Source: Bacteroidia bacterium
GTDB taxonomy: Bacteria; Bacteroidota; Bacteroidia; SpSt-205
Assembly: GCA_026414975.1 (NCBI GenBank)
Contig: JAOAHZ010000001.1
Location: forward strand, 103,025 to 167,024
Direction of reading: 5' to 3'
DNA: 64,000 nt
A program made the position numbers and the translations under genes. Positions 47,879-57,983 of this stretch are shown here, in pieces (the first letter of the stretch is position 1; each line of letters opens with the position of its first letter). A model generated the notes under the pieces. The model searched no databases. It was not told the origin of the DNA and worked only from the letters and a program-made list of their open reading frames with translations.

Positions 47879-50800
47879 CTACCGCTTTACCCAGCGCAAT
47901 CGAGCGCCTCCCACCTCTACCACATACACACCTGCACTCAGCTGGCTCGCAGGCAAGGCAACTCGCTCCTCAGCCGCGAAACCCTCCCATACCAGCTTAC
48001 CCGCCGCATCCCAAATACGCACTGAATGACCCGACTCGCTTAGCTCAAGCCACGCTTCTCCGTCAGAGGGATTAGGGTAGAGCGTAGCATTTAGGGTTCC
48101 TGCTTCCGACAAGCGCGCTTCTACGACGGAAGAAAGATAAGTAGCGCCTGTGCGCTCTATAGCCCGGATTCGGTAGAAGTAGGTTTTATCACGGCGAGGG
48201 GTCAGGTCTTCCCATTTGTACTGGCCTATCTCTCCCTCTCGCTGGACATACTGAGCCGGGTTTAGAGTTTCCAGTCGCTCCCAGCTTAGGCCATCCTCGG
48301 AGCGCTCTATCTCATGTTGAGCAGCTTGGGACCAGTCTTGGCGTATAGCATATCTCAGCTCTATAGAGTTAGACTTTCCGAGGGCTCTTACATAAATAAA
48401 CTGAACCGCCAGGGGGCTCGGGCTCTGAGCGATGGCGAACTCTGAAAAGTCAGGCACCTGAAGCCGACCCGTCTGATGAGCTTGGTCGTAAGGTGATCCC
48501 TCACAGACACCTTCAAATCCAAAAAGCCCAGGAGAACCTGTGGGTCTTTTCACCACAGCATAGCCTGTACCAGAGGCATTAGTGTAGTTAGTCGCAAAAA
48601 GCCGTAGGTGATATGGAGGCACCGCTCCTCCTACTCGTTCTATAATCCAGTATCCGTTGTCTAAGTTAGGCAGAGTACCAAAGCTTGCCCCACAATCGTT
48701 TTGTACAACGCAGCTTGGAGGCACTCCCGGCCAAGGAAGAAACTGGGCTACAATATGAGTAGCTGTAGGAGCCGCACTAAACTGTACCTCAGCTCGCTGG
48801 TATCCCTTCCCACTGGGGTGATGACCAACCGGAAGGTAATACCATCCATCAGGCACACTAACATTGAGACGACGACGCAAAACACCAGATACATAGCTAC
48901 TTGCATTCCCCATCGTAACCACAGAAGCCGATGGAGTACGAGCATAGGTCTCGTGTCCGTGGGTGTAACCATCTATCACCCCTTGCGTAAGCGTCAGCGT
49001 ACCATCAAACTCTAAGGGAGTAAGCAGAATGAGACGATAGCCCACAGCTCCTTGTGCCATGGTGACATGATAAGGGTCTCCTGATCCATTGCGGCGATAG
49101 GTTTGATGATTGGCCGGGCCGGTGAAGCGGATGTGGGAATTGGGATGAGCTATTAGCGTCGCCCCTGCCTGGAGCCAGTAATTTCGGCAAATATCCAACT
49201 GTCCTGTACCGGTTATAGTAAGCGCCGCCCCAGGCTCTATAGTTATGTCGCGACAGTGTGCCACACCACCGTCTATGACTGGATCATTGATGGTATCAGG
49301 AATAACTACATCTTTTGTGCAGGTAGGTAGTTCGCAATCACCCCAGTTATTAGGGTTGAACCAGTCGCTACTCACCTCACCAGTCCATAGCCCCGCCGGC
49401 CGAATGAGGGTGATAGTGGCATTTTGCGTACCCGTTGGGTAAAACACATTGCAAGTCGTGTTGCCACAAGCCCGAGTGGCGTTGATGACAGTCTGGATAG
49501 AGATAGGATAGGTGCCCGATGGTAAAGAAGGGTCTATTTGAAACTGGAAGCTGAAGCTCATAGAAGTACCGGGCCCGTGTCCTGCTTGGAGTCCCCATGT
49601 AAGGATGGTATTCCCCCCTGAGGTAGAGATTTGCGGAGCATGCGCGGTGAAGTTCTGAATCGCCACAGTACTACCGGTTATAAATACGCCCGCAGGTATA
49701 GTTACGCGCACACTATCATTTACTGTCGTATTACCCGCTCCTAAGTTTAGAATAGAGATTGTGTAAGTATGCACACTCTGACAGCCATACAAGGTAAGGT
49801 TGGGGGCAGTGATATTAGTGGCGTAGGGCACGATTACATTAGTCAGAGACACAACGGGTGAAGCAGCGATCTGATACGACACTTGATTACAGACATTTTG
49901 GAATACGGTGAAAAAGCTGATCTGACCGCCGCTAATGTAATTGCAAGTGGTAGCGACCCGAAAGCGAATCTGGAGGGTATTATCAGGCGCAGGGGCGTGA
50001 GGCATGCCAGTAGCAAGTGCGGCGATTTGAGTAGGGAGGTTCCAATACCTCAGGGAAAAGAAGGATTGGGGAGCAGCGATAGGCACCCATGGGCTACCCA
50101 TAGGGTAGGACGCCTCAAAAGAGCTTGGAACCAAGTTCATCCCTGGTGGCATGATAAAATAGAGGAAAGGATTGTACCCATAGCCTGAGCCAGCATTTGT
50201 CAAAGTCACAATGACAGTATGAGTATCGCAAAGCTCCGCAGGATTAGGAGTGACGGTTGAGGTTATTTGGATAAGAGCTTGAGTGGGGGTGTAAGTTAGA
50301 GTGTCTCTCGGAGCCGAAGCCAGACAAGCATAAGTGGTGAGATTACTGGGATAGCCAGCACAATCCCATCCCACTCGCACCCAAAGCGTATCTACAGGGG
50401 TGCAGGATAAGATTTGTGCTCGTACATAAAAGTATCGGTCGCTGCCCGGATTGATGGTACCTATCGGGTAGTAGCCCCCACTCGGACTGATAGGGGTATT
50501 GGTACTCCCATCTATTACCTGAGTAACGGTCAGATTACTATGCTGAGTTTGGAAAAATAGGAAAGCATGAGGAGCTGCGGCGACATTAGAGATGTTAGAT
50601 ACTTTCACGTACCACTCCACCACATTTTGCGTAGCGGTAACCGGGTTAGTCACAGCCTGGATGGTTAGACGAGGCCCCCTATACCTAATCCGAACTCCTC
50701 CAGGAGGGATAGGGGAAGTTATAGAGCCGCTAAGACGCCCATTGAAATGAACCGTATAGGATACAGGCAAGTCTATATCAGGTAATACTGCACAGGAGGG

Positions 50801-53698
50801 AACCACCTTGAAAAATAAAATCCCAAACATCCCGTCATCGCTCCCCACGTGCGGACCCCCTCCATTTGCAGTGAAAAGGTTAGACACCTGAAAAACAAGA
50901 GGCGAGCTATTCGGGCTCAAGGGTTCTGCACTGCCAGGAGAGATAGTTTGATTGGTACAGGTAGCTGCAGTACCACTGGGGTTACCCTGCGTTCTCTGAT
51001 GATCTAAGTATCCGCTGCCTGGGACATAACGCCAGCCCGCTGGTAAAGTTACCTCTATCTGGCTAGGCAGGGACCATAGACGATACTCAAACGGAAATAC
51101 ATTCCCAGAGCAGTAGTTGGAACAGCAGGGACCGATACTAAGATAATGGCGCAGGTACAGCAGAAGGGTATCGCATCCCACAGGCTCAAAAAGCTCGGGA
51201 TCAGTCGTATGAAAGAAGTATCCGACTAACTCCATGGTAGCCCCCCAACTGCCACAGGCAAAGCGCTGATTGGGTGGGTGAGGGGAAAGATCGGCCGAGA
51301 GAGGGTCCGCATTATTCGTAGTGTAGAGATACGGCACTGCATTCACAGGCCCGAGAAAGCCTCCGGGGTTATCCGTAGCCCGAACCTGCAGCCAGACTCG
51401 CACAGAGTCTCCCGATGTCCATACAAACCCACCTGGCACAATTCCTGCACTAATGAGAGAAGCGTCTCGAAGGTCTACAGCAAACCGATTGCAGTCAGGC
51501 CAAGTGCCACACAGTGTGCTGCTAAGTAGAGGTACCTGCCCTTGATAAACAGGCCCCCCTCCTGCTTTACGTATTCGCACATATGCACCCACGGGCGTAA
51601 AGCGATCTCCTTCGCTCCCTAGCTCCAGGATAGCCCATGCACTTTGCCAAGGCCCACCTTGGACTTGGGCTTCAAAGTAAGCTGTAGCTGTGTCTGTGAT
51701 CATCATCCGATCGGTGCGGATTTTGGTCATATCTAAGGTCCCACCCCCATCAGGCACACCGTTGTTATCGTTGTCTGGCTCTCCGTAGGAGGTCCGACGG
51801 AAGGTGAAGTTGGTCATAAGTAAGCCTTGGGGACAGGCCACTGGGCAGTTTAGATTGATGGTAGTGGTCTGAGGCATGCCGTAGCAAAACCCATTTGGAT
51901 TGCATGTAGGATTAGGATTGAAGAGCACTTGACTGGTAATGGTAAAAGAGCCCGCAGTTCCGCAATTCAGCACGAGAGGAAGGCATACGAAGGAGTTCTT
52001 GAAGGAACCTGTAGGCCAAGCTGTCTGCCATCCAGCCGGTCGGCTGTTATGAGTAAATACCACCGTCACTGTATTGCCCACTACACTGACCGAGGTAGCA
52101 GGCCAAGTGAGCTGAATACTAGGATTATTCCACTGGGTACCGATCCAGTTTATGGGACCTCCCGTATAAGTGACGCCTGGAGGCAAAGTAAAAATCCACT
52201 CAAAACGATAATCCGGCGTAGAGGGTGAGCCGCCACTATTGATATACCATGGATTGGCAAACCACTCTGTATAGTTCCCAGGCTCTTCACCCAGAGTTAC
52301 ACACAGGTCAAAGGTCTGGTTGTTATTCACAGTTCCCGGGTGAACATTCGTTAGGGGGGCATTAAACTGAGCTCTGTAGTTGCTACCTCCACTTGTACTA
52401 TAGGGTTCGTTGCAGGCTCCTCTGTAGGATACCTCCCAGCCTATGCTACGGATATTTGGGCGAGAATATCCATGACAAGCTGATATATCGCACAGATAGT
52501 GGTCAAACTCAATGTACAAGGTATCATTGGGACTCAAGTTGGGGGCTCGGAGGGTTAGCTTACGAACCACATTAGATACACCAAAGCACCCCGTAGAACT
52601 TCCAGCTTCCGCACTGACAATCTGGCGAGGCAGGGGAGAGCCATTAGCTCCAATCCGCACTGTCAAGCTGCCCGTGTCTATTCGGGCTATCATAGTCGGA
52701 TTGTAAAGGCTGCTGGGAAACTCTGAGATAAATAAAGTAACCTCTACCTGATAAGCAGTGCCTGTCCCAATGTTAGCTGCACGGAAGAGTACTCGGCTGC
52801 CATTACCAGGTTGATCACCGTAACAGCTCTTCTCGTCTATGAAGATGATGGCGTTACCATTGGGACTGAAGGAGCCTGTAGTGATATTAGGTGTTTGTCC
52901 ACTCGCAGCGACGGAGACTCCACCAGTAGTCGTGACCGTCTGGCAAACCTGGTTATGACAGCCCCATTCAAGAGTAAAGTTAGAACCCAAGTCATTACAT
53001 GCCTCTACGCTATAGCTCACAGTGAATGAGACAGATTGGCCCGGATTTAGAGCTCCAAGTTGCAGGGTCAGAGCATGGGGCGTATGTGAAAGGATAGTGG
53101 CCCCCGTAGCTCCTGTGATAACAAGATTGGCTCCAGAGGTTTCTATATGATGAAAAGGCGGAATAGGCGCATTCCCCGCGTTTGTTACAGTGAAAACCCG
53201 CGTGAAAGTCGTAGGCGCCACTGGAACAGTGTGCGTCTGGTTAGTTATAGAGGTGTACTGCAAAGAGCCATAAAGAATGTTATACTGATAGCTTGGCGTA
53301 TAAGTATAGCTTCCACCTCCGCTCCACGTAAGGGTATAAGTATTCTTGATCTCGTTGTTTTGATCCGCAAGAAATGGTATTACGTCACAAGCAGCATAGG
53401 CTTGATAAGTAAAACTTACAGACTGCCCTGGCGCAAGGTCAGGCAGAGCAAACACAGGCTGATTCGGAGGTAAGGCTGACACAAAGTTTGCCGGAGCTGT
53501 AACCGAGCCCGCCTGATAAAGCACGCCAGGTGGCATCTGGACGGCAAGCTGAACTCCACTTAGCGTAGCTGAGGTGTTATTGCTGACGCTAACCTGAAAA
53601 GTTTGAGGAGAACCGCATACCTCTAGGGTCGGTTCGCTGGTCAGGATAGTTTGAGCCCACAGCAGAGAAAGTCCACAAAGGACCTGCAGAAAGGACAT
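47879..53698 (-). CDS. giant secreted surface protein with DUF11/CARDB-like repeats and T9SS sorting domain
   Basis: A 1939-residue protein. The signal peptide MSFLQVLCGLSLLWAQ is followed by many immunoglobulin-like beta domains with the DUF11/CARDB pattern. Examples are PGVLYQAGSVTAPANFVSAL, LNPGQSVSFTVSYSVEACND and LNLGAGNTTVNDSVRVTIPA. A later region (LWTGEVSSDWFNPNNWGDCE) resembles the start of pectate-lyase-like or G8-type repeats seen in Bacteroidota adhesins. The C-terminus carries a T9SS sorting domain (LYPNPSDGEAWLEL to the end). It probably forms a long surface or extracellular fibre. The start could also be the TTG at 53710, 5 nt after the promoter box, which would add four residues and an Arg. 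Confidence 0.82.
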   Translation of the reverse strand: MSFLQVLCGLSLLWAQTILTSEPTLEVCGSPQTFQVSVSNNTSATLSGVQLAVQMPPGVLYQAGSVTAPANFVSALPPNQPVFALPDLAPGQSVSFTYQAYAACDVIPFLADQNNEIKNTYTLTWSGGGSYTYTPSYQYNILYGSLQYTSITNQTHTVPVAPTTFTRVFTVTNAGNAPIPPFHHIETSGANLVITGATGATILSHTPHALTLQLGALNPGQSVSFTVSYSVEACNDLGSNFTLEWGCHNQVCQTVTTTGGVSVAASGQTPNITTGSFSPNGNAIIFIDEKSCYGDQPGNGSRVLFRAANIGTGTAYQVEVTLFISEFPSSLYNPTMIARIDTGSLTVRIGANGSPLPRQIVSAEAGSSTGCFGVSNVVRKLTLRAPNLSPNDTLYIEFDHYLCDISACHGYSRPNIRSIGWEVSYRGACNEPYSTSGGSNYRAQFNAPLTNVHPGTVNNNQTFDLCVTLGEEPGNYTEWFANPWYINSGGSPSTPDYRFEWIFTLPPGVTYTGGPINWIGTQWNNPSIQLTWPATSVSVVGNTVTVVFTHNSRPAGWQTAWPTGSFKNSFVCLPLVLNCGTAGSFTITSQVLFNPNPTCNPNGFCYGMPQTTTINLNCPVACPQGLLMTNFTFRRTSYGEPDNDNNGVPDGGGTLDMTKIRTDRMMITDTATAYFEAQVQGGPWQSAWAILELGSEGDRFTPVGAYVRIRKAGGGPVYQGQVPLLSSTLCGTWPDCNRFAVDLRDASLISAGIVPGGFVWTSGDSVRVWLQVRATDNPGGFLGPVNAVPYLYTTNNADPLSADLSPHPPNQRFACGSWGATMELVGYFFHTTDPELFEPVGCDTLLLYLRHYLSIGPCCSNYCSGNVFPFEYRLWSLPSQIEVTLPAGWRYVPGSGYLDHQRTQGNPSGTAATCTNQTISPGSAEPLSPNSSPLVFQVSNLFTANGGGPHVGSDDGMFGILFFKVVPSCAVLPDIDLPVSYTVHFNGRLSGSITSPIPPGGVRIRYRGPRLTIQAVTNPVTATQNVVEWYVKVSNISNVAAAPHAFLFFQTQHSNLTVTQVIDGSTNTPISPSGGYYPIGTINPGSDRYFYVRAQILSCTPVDTLWVRVGWDCAGYPSNLTTYACLASAPRDTLTYTPTQALIQITSTVTPNPAELCDTHTVIVTLTNAGSGYGYNPFLYFIMPPGMNLVPSSFEASYPMGSPWVPIAAPQSFFSLRYWNLPTQIAALATGMPHAPAPDNTLQIRFRVATTCNYISGGQISFFTVFQNVCNQVSYQIAASPVVSLTNVIVPYATNITAPNLTLYGCQSVHTYTISILNLGAGNTTVNDSVRVTIPAGVFITGSTVAIQNFTAHAPQISTSGGNTILTWGLQAGHGPGTSMSFSFQFQIDPSLPSGTYPISIQTVINATRACGNTTCNVFYPTGTQNATITLIRPAGLWTGEVSSDWFNPNNWGDCELPTCTKDVVIPDTINDPVIDGGVAHCRDITIEPGAALTITGTGQLDICRNYWLQAGATLIAHPNSHIRFTGPANHQTYRRNGSGDPYHVTMAQGAVGYRLILLTPLEFDGTLTLTQGVIDGYTHGHETYARTPSASVVTMGNASSYVSGVLRRRLNVSVPDGWYYLPVGHHPSGKGYQRAEVQFSAAPTATHIVAQFLPWPGVPPSCVVQNDCGASFGTLPNLDNGYWIIERVGGAVPPYHLRLFATNYTNASGTGYAVVKRPTGSPGLFGFEGVCEGSPYDQAHQTGRLQVPDFSEFAIAQSPSPLAVQFIYVRALGKSNSIELRYAIRQDWSQAAQHEIERSEDGLSWERLETLNPAQYVQREGEIGQYKWEDLTPRRDKTYFYRIRAIERTGATYLSSVVEARLSEAGTLNATLYPNPSDGEAWLELSESGHSVRIWDAAGKLVWEGFAAEERVALPASQLSAGVYVVEVGGARLRWVKR

Positions 53699-53715
53699 AT
53701 CTCGCCACAACAACG

Positions 53716-53723
53716 CAAATATA
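53716..53723 (-). promoter_or_regulatory. -7 promoter element TATATTTG of the giant surface-protein gene
   Basis: A perfect minus-strand TAnnTTTG. It lies 17 nt before the ATG at 53698, but only 5 nt before an in-frame TTG at 53710. Either start is possible. Confidence 0.65.
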
Positions 53724-54013
53724 CGGGGCGTAGGTTATAGTTGGTTGCAACTGCAAGGAGAGTATTAGCATTTACCACCTACTATTAGGGGCTTAGTCTA
53801 TCGCAACTAAGAGCAAGGCGTACGATACCCCTAACCTCCTTAACGAGATAGCAGACGAAGAAAGCCCTCATCCCCTAAAGATGAACTTGACACATGATGG
53901 CTGTGTAGATACAAGGGCCATCTACCTTTATAGCCCGAAGTCTGGTAGTTGGAAAGCTAAGGATATTTAGGACGGTGAGGACACTATTCTTTTGGTCCCT
54001 AAAAGATTTAGAG
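53724..54013. other. intergenic region between the giant protein promoter and prmC
   Basis: About 290 bp. A weak inverted repeat CTTAGT/ACTAAG with an 8-nt loop is present. I see no gene, tRNA or known riboswitch. It includes the unmarked 3' end of the prmC operon. Confidence 0.5.
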
Positions 54014-54874
54014 CTAAATCCGTCTTGCAAGCATCCATCGCAAATGGCCCCCGCCGTCGCGATTAAGGACAGTAGAAAAACCTCTACTTTGCCATAAGGT
54101 AGCTATCGTGAGAGCATCAGGAGGGAAAAGCTCAATCGCTACCGCCCCTTCTTCCGATAATGACTGCTCAGCGAAAATCGCCATAGCCTCATACAAATAG
54201 GTGTCCGAGCAGAAAATGGCGTCAGGCGGCTCATAAAGCCTAACATTATCGCTCGTTTCGGCATATCTGCTCCATGGTACATACGGAGGATTACTCACAA
54301 TCAGGTCCCACTGTGCTGGGAAATCAGGCGGAAGCGCCTCTTTTCCAAAGGCAACTCGTTCTACTCGAATCCGGGTCTGCAGGAGAGAGGCGTTCTTACG
54401 AGCAGTGAGTACAGCTAATGGACTTTTATCTATCGCATAAACAGTGGCCTCTGGAAAGCCCCGAGCCAGAAATAAAGCCAATGCTCCTGAGCCAGTACCG
54501 ATATCTAAAATCGTTTTAGGAGGCCTCCTAAGGAGGTTCCGTAAGGCGTAAGCCCATGCTTCCGTTTCTGGACGCGGAATAAAAACGCCCGAGGGCAAAT
54601 AGAGCTCCATCTCAGCAAATACAACCCGTCCTGTGATGTAGGCCAGCGGTTCCTGATGAAGGAGTCGGCGTAGAGCCGCTTCCCACTGCGGCAAAAGTGC
54701 GGGGGGAAAAGGTTTTCGGCCTCCAGAGTCAAGCCAAGCAAAGCGCCACTCAGGGAAAACGTGAGAAAGGAGGGCCCGACAGAGCGCTTCGGCTTCGTAG
54801 GCTGGATAGACCGCTTTGAGTCGCTCTATGGCCGAGCGGCGTACTTGGGCCAGACTCACCGACTGGCCACCCAT
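54014..54874 (-). CDS. prmC: peptide chain release factor N5-glutamine methyltransferase
   Basis: A 286-residue methyltransferase that modifies the GGQ glutamine of release factors. It has the N-terminal helical domain (ALCRALLSHVFPEWRFAWLD, PLAYITGRVVFAEMELYL), then FIPRPETEAWAYALRNLL, the S-adenosylmethionine site ILDIGTGSGALALFLARGF, and the catalytic NPPY motif in LIVSNPPYVPWSRYAE. The ATG overlaps the EnvC-like gene by 19 nt. It is the last gene of the six-gene minus-strand chain. Confidence 0.95.
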   Translation of the reverse strand: MGGQSVSLAQVRRSAIERLKAVYPAYEAEALCRALLSHVFPEWRFAWLDSGGRKPFPPALLPQWEAALRRLLHQEPLAYITGRVVFAEMELYLPSGVFIPRPETEAWAYALRNLLRRPPKTILDIGTGSGALALFLARGFPEATVYAIDKSPLAVLTARKNASLLQTRIRVERVAFGKEALPPDFPAQWDLIVSNPPYVPWSRYAETSDNVRLYEPPDAIFCSDTYLYEAMAIFAEQSLSEEGAVAIELFPPDALTIATLWQSRGFSTVLNRDGGGHLRWMLARRI

Positions 54875-56109
54875 TCTAAAGGATTTACGGGCGTTTTGCC
54901 CTTATAGATGAGGAAATACAGCTGCGGGGGCTCATTTTCAGACGAGGTCCCCAATCGACCTATTGGCGTGAGAAGGCTCACCGTCTGCCCTGGCTGTACA
55001 AAGGTGTCTCTAAGGCGGGCGTATACCGTACGATAAGGTCCATGCTGGATTATGACGACCTTGCCTTGACCGGGTATAGAGGTTACGGCGGTTACCTTGC
55101 CAGAAAAAACGGCTCGCACTTCGGCTTCTGGAGGTCCAGCCAAATAAACCCCGTGATTGGTAACTAAGCCTCCGCTTTCATCCTCCACGGTACCAAAAGG
55201 ACTTGTTACCACAAGGCGATCCGACGCTATAGGCCAAGGCAGATTGCCTTTGTTTTGCTCAAACGCCCCAGCCAACCGCCGCTCTGCTGCCGTCAGGCTG
55301 ATCTTTTGGGCCTGCTCCACCTCTACTCGGATCAGCTCATCTATTCGCTTCTGGATGCGCTCTAACTCCTTGCGCGATTGCGCCAATCGTTGTCGATAAG
55401 AGGATTCTTTCTGGCGAAGGGCTCGATAGAGCTCTCTTTTCTCAGCTTGGGTACGCTGCAGAGCCTGAGCTTGCTGAACGTACAAAAGCATAAGCCGATT
55501 TTTCTCCTCCCGGTTCTTCTTCAAGGCAAGTGACCGACTTTGAAGGAACTGCTGCGTGCGATTGATTAGCTGAAGCTGCTCCTGTCGAAAACGAGAAACA
55601 GCCCTAAAATAGAAGAGTCGCTCGTAAGCCTGACGAAACGACTCCGCACTGAGGATCCATACCCATGGACTGATCTGTCGTTGAGTCTTATCTAAGAGAT
55701 AGAGCATCCAGACATAGTTCCGATAAAGCCGACGCAGGTCTCTCTCAAGGGCTTGACTAACGGTAGCGAGACGATAGATATCTTGCTCTAAGAGGTTGAG
55801 CTCCTGCTGCAAGCTATATAGCAGACGCTCACGCAGAGCGATCTGTCGTCTCAGCAAAGAAAGCTCAGCCAGGGACCGCTGCCGTTCTTTTCGGGTCTGC
55901 TGGAGAAGCTCCTGAGACTGTCGTAACTCCATTTCTATCTGCTGGCGACGGCGCTCTAACTTTTTACGCTCGGTAGAAAAGTCCGTCAAACGCGTTTGAA
56001 TCTGCGCCCAGCCTATCCCAACAAAGAACAGCATCAAGAATCCTATCCAAAGAGAGGGGAGAGAATGCCCGTTATTTACCGCATAACTTGTTAGGGGCCT
56101 TGATTTCAT
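54856..56109 (-). CDS. EnvC-like murein hydrolase activator (coiled coil plus degenerate LytM/M23 domain)
   Basis: A 417-residue envelope protein. The N-terminal signal/anchor segment is WIGFLMLFFVGIGWAQ, followed by a long coiled coil (about 40-270, rich in Arg, Gln, Glu and Leu). A C-terminal M23/LytM domain covers about 300-415, with GKVTAVTSIPGQGKVVIIQH and YRTVYARLRDTFVQPGQTV. The zinc-binding Asp position is Tyr (HGVYLAG), and the HxH strand reads LYFLI, so the site looks inactive. This is the EnvC/NlpD condition, in which the domain activates amidases. It overlaps mnmG by ATGA and prmC by 19 nt. Confidence 0.85.
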   Translation of the reverse strand: MKSRPLTSYAVNNGHSLPSLWIGFLMLFFVGIGWAQIQTRLTDFSTERKKLERRRQQIEMELRQSQELLQQTRKERQRSLAELSLLRRQIALRERLLYSLQQELNLLEQDIYRLATVSQALERDLRRLYRNYVWMLYLLDKTQRQISPWVWILSAESFRQAYERLFYFRAVSRFRQEQLQLINRTQQFLQSRSLALKKNREEKNRLMLLYVQQAQALQRTQAEKRELYRALRQKESSYRQRLAQSRKELERIQKRIDELIRVEVEQAQKISLTAAERRLAGAFEQNKGNLPWPIASDRLVVTSPFGTVEDESGGLVTNHGVYLAGPPEAEVRAVFSGKVTAVTSIPGQGKVVIIQHGPYRTVYARLRDTFVQPGQTVSLLTPIGRLGTSSENEPPQLYFLIYKGKTPVNPLEWVASR

Positions 56110-57983
56110 CGTCCCAAATAGGTCAGAAGGGCGGCGATATCGGCCGGACTGACCCCACTTATCTGACTAGCCTGCCGGATAGTCCTCGGGCGATACTTCA
56201 TGAGCTTTTCACGAGCCTCGTACGACAAAGACCGTAGCTGCGTGTAATCCAGATTCTCTGGAAGCGGCACCTCCTCCAACCGATGAAGCTTTTCAGCTTG
56301 CATTCGCTCCTTTTGAATATATCCCGCATACTGAATCTCTATCTCTGCAGTTAGAGTCGCCGTGGGGTCTAACTCGGCAATGTAAGCTCTGAGGGAAGGA
56401 AAGGGCTCGGTCAACTTCTCCAAGCTGAGGCGAGGCCGTACGAGAAGGGCACTCAGGGAGGTCTTTTGAGAGATAGGACTTTCTCCCTGCGCTTCAAGCC
56501 AAGCGTTTATCTCTTCAGGCGATACTTTGGTCGTGGAGAGAAGCTGTATAAGTCCTTCCACTTGGGCCTTGCGCTTGAGCATTCGTTCATACCGAGCGGG
56601 CGAAGCTAATCCGAACTCATAAGACTTTTGAGTGAGGCGCAGGTCAGCGTTGTCTTGACGGAGCATGAGCCGAAACTCGGCTCTAGAAGTAAACATGCGA
56701 TAGGGCTCATCCACCCCCTTGGTGATGAGGTCGTCTATCAAGACTCCTATGTAAGCCTCGTCTCGACCAAGGATGAAAGGCGGTAATCCTTTGACCTTAG
56801 CAGCAGCATTCATGCCAGCTATCAAGCCTTGGGCGGCCGCTTCCTCGTAGCCAGTCGTTCCGTTTATTTGTCCAGCGAAAAATAGATTCTCCACCAGCCG
56901 AGTCTCCAAAGTATGTCGTAGCTGATAAGGAGGAAAAAAATCGTACTCTATGGCGTAGCCGGGCCGGAACATGCGAGCCTTCTCTAAGCCTGGTATGTGC
57001 CTGAGAGCTTCCGCTTGTATAGCTTCTGGAAGTGAGGAGGAGAAGCCGTTCAAATAGACTTCTACCGTATGACGCCCTTCTGGCTCTATGAATAGCTGAT
57101 GGCGCTCTCGGTCGGCGAACCGCACTATTTTGTCTTCAATAGAAGGACAATAGCGGGGACCGATGCCTTGAATGCGTCCCGTAAAGAGCGGCGACTCGGA
57201 GAAGCCCCGGCTAAGGATTTCATGGACTTTAGGATTGGTGTAAGTGATCCAGCAAGGCAGCTGGTTAGTAAGAGGAGGGGTATCCTCAAAAGAGAACCGC
57301 CCAGGCGGCTCATCCCCTGGCTGAATCTCCAATCGGCTGTAGTCTATGGTACGCCCATCTAAACGGGGAGGCGTACCAGTCTTCATCCGGCCTGTTTCAA
57401 ACCCGATCTCGCGGAGCTGTTGAGTCAAACCCTGAGCGGGAGGCTCACCGATGCGCCCACCCGTCTGCTGAGAGAGACCTATGTGAATCACCCCACCAAG
57501 GAAAGTACCTGTAGTGAGAATAACAGCCTCTGCGGTAAAACTCTTGCCGGAGCGAGTATAAACACCCTCTACTCGCTTTTTATCGGAGGACAAAAGGAGA
57601 CCTACTACAGCATCCTGCCAAAAAAAGAGTGTGGGTATCTGCTCCAAATGCCAGCGCCAGCGTGCGGCAAAAAGCGCTCGGTCGTTCTGAGCCCGGGGAC
57701 TCCAGAGAGCAGGGCCTTTGGAGCGGTTGAGCATTCGAAATTGTATCATGCTTTCGTCGGTTACGATACCCGAGAGCCCCCCCAAGGCATCTATTTCTCT
57801 TATGAGCTGCCCTTTAGCGATGCCACCCATAGCAGGATTACAGGACATCTGACCGATTTTGGTCATGTCCATCGTAATCAGAAGCACGCAGCAGCCAAGG
57901 CGGGCTGCTGCTGCCGCCGCTTCGTTGCCGGCATGCCCGGCGCCTACGACAATAACATCAAAATCCCGGTCGGATCGTTTCAT
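56106..57983 (-). CDS. mnmG: tRNA uridine-5-carboxymethylaminomethyl(34) synthesis enzyme MnmG (GidA)
   Basis: A 625-residue FAD enzyme that with MnmE modifies U34 of several tRNAs. The dinucleotide site is VIVVGAGHAGNEAAAAAARL, followed by GQMSCNPAMGGIAKGQLIRE, GRMKTGTPPRLDGRTIDYS, FFAGQINGTTGYEEAAAQGL and FTSRAEFRLMLRQDNADLRL. The C-terminal helical domain is complete. The ATG at 57983 (MKRSDRDFDVIVVG) is chosen over 58007 because the family starts there. The start codon lies inside a parS-like sequence. The 5' end overlaps ybeY by 26 nt, and the 3' end overlaps the EnvC-like gene by ATGA. Confidence 0.96.
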   Translation of the reverse strand: MKRSDRDFDVIVVGAGHAGNEAAAAAARLGCCVLLITMDMTKIGQMSCNPAMGGIAKGQLIREIDALGGLSGIVTDESMIQFRMLNRSKGPALWSPRAQNDRALFAARWRWHLEQIPTLFFWQDAVVGLLLSSDKKRVEGVYTRSGKSFTAEAVILTTGTFLGGVIHIGLSQQTGGRIGEPPAQGLTQQLREIGFETGRMKTGTPPRLDGRTIDYSRLEIQPGDEPPGRFSFEDTPPLTNQLPCWITYTNPKVHEILSRGFSESPLFTGRIQGIGPRYCPSIEDKIVRFADRERHQLFIEPEGRHTVEVYLNGFSSSLPEAIQAEALRHIPGLEKARMFRPGYAIEYDFFPPYQLRHTLETRLVENLFFAGQINGTTGYEEAAAQGLIAGMNAAAKVKGLPPFILGRDEAYIGVLIDDLITKGVDEPYRMFTSRAEFRLMLRQDNADLRLTQKSYEFGLASPARYERMLKRKAQVEGLIQLLSTTKVSPEEINAWLEAQGESPISQKTSLSALLVRPRLSLEKLTEPFPSLRAYIAELDPTATLTAEIEIQYAGYIQKERMQAEKLHRLEEVPLPENLDYTQLRSLSYEAREKLMKYRPRTIRQASQISGVSPADIAALLTYLGR

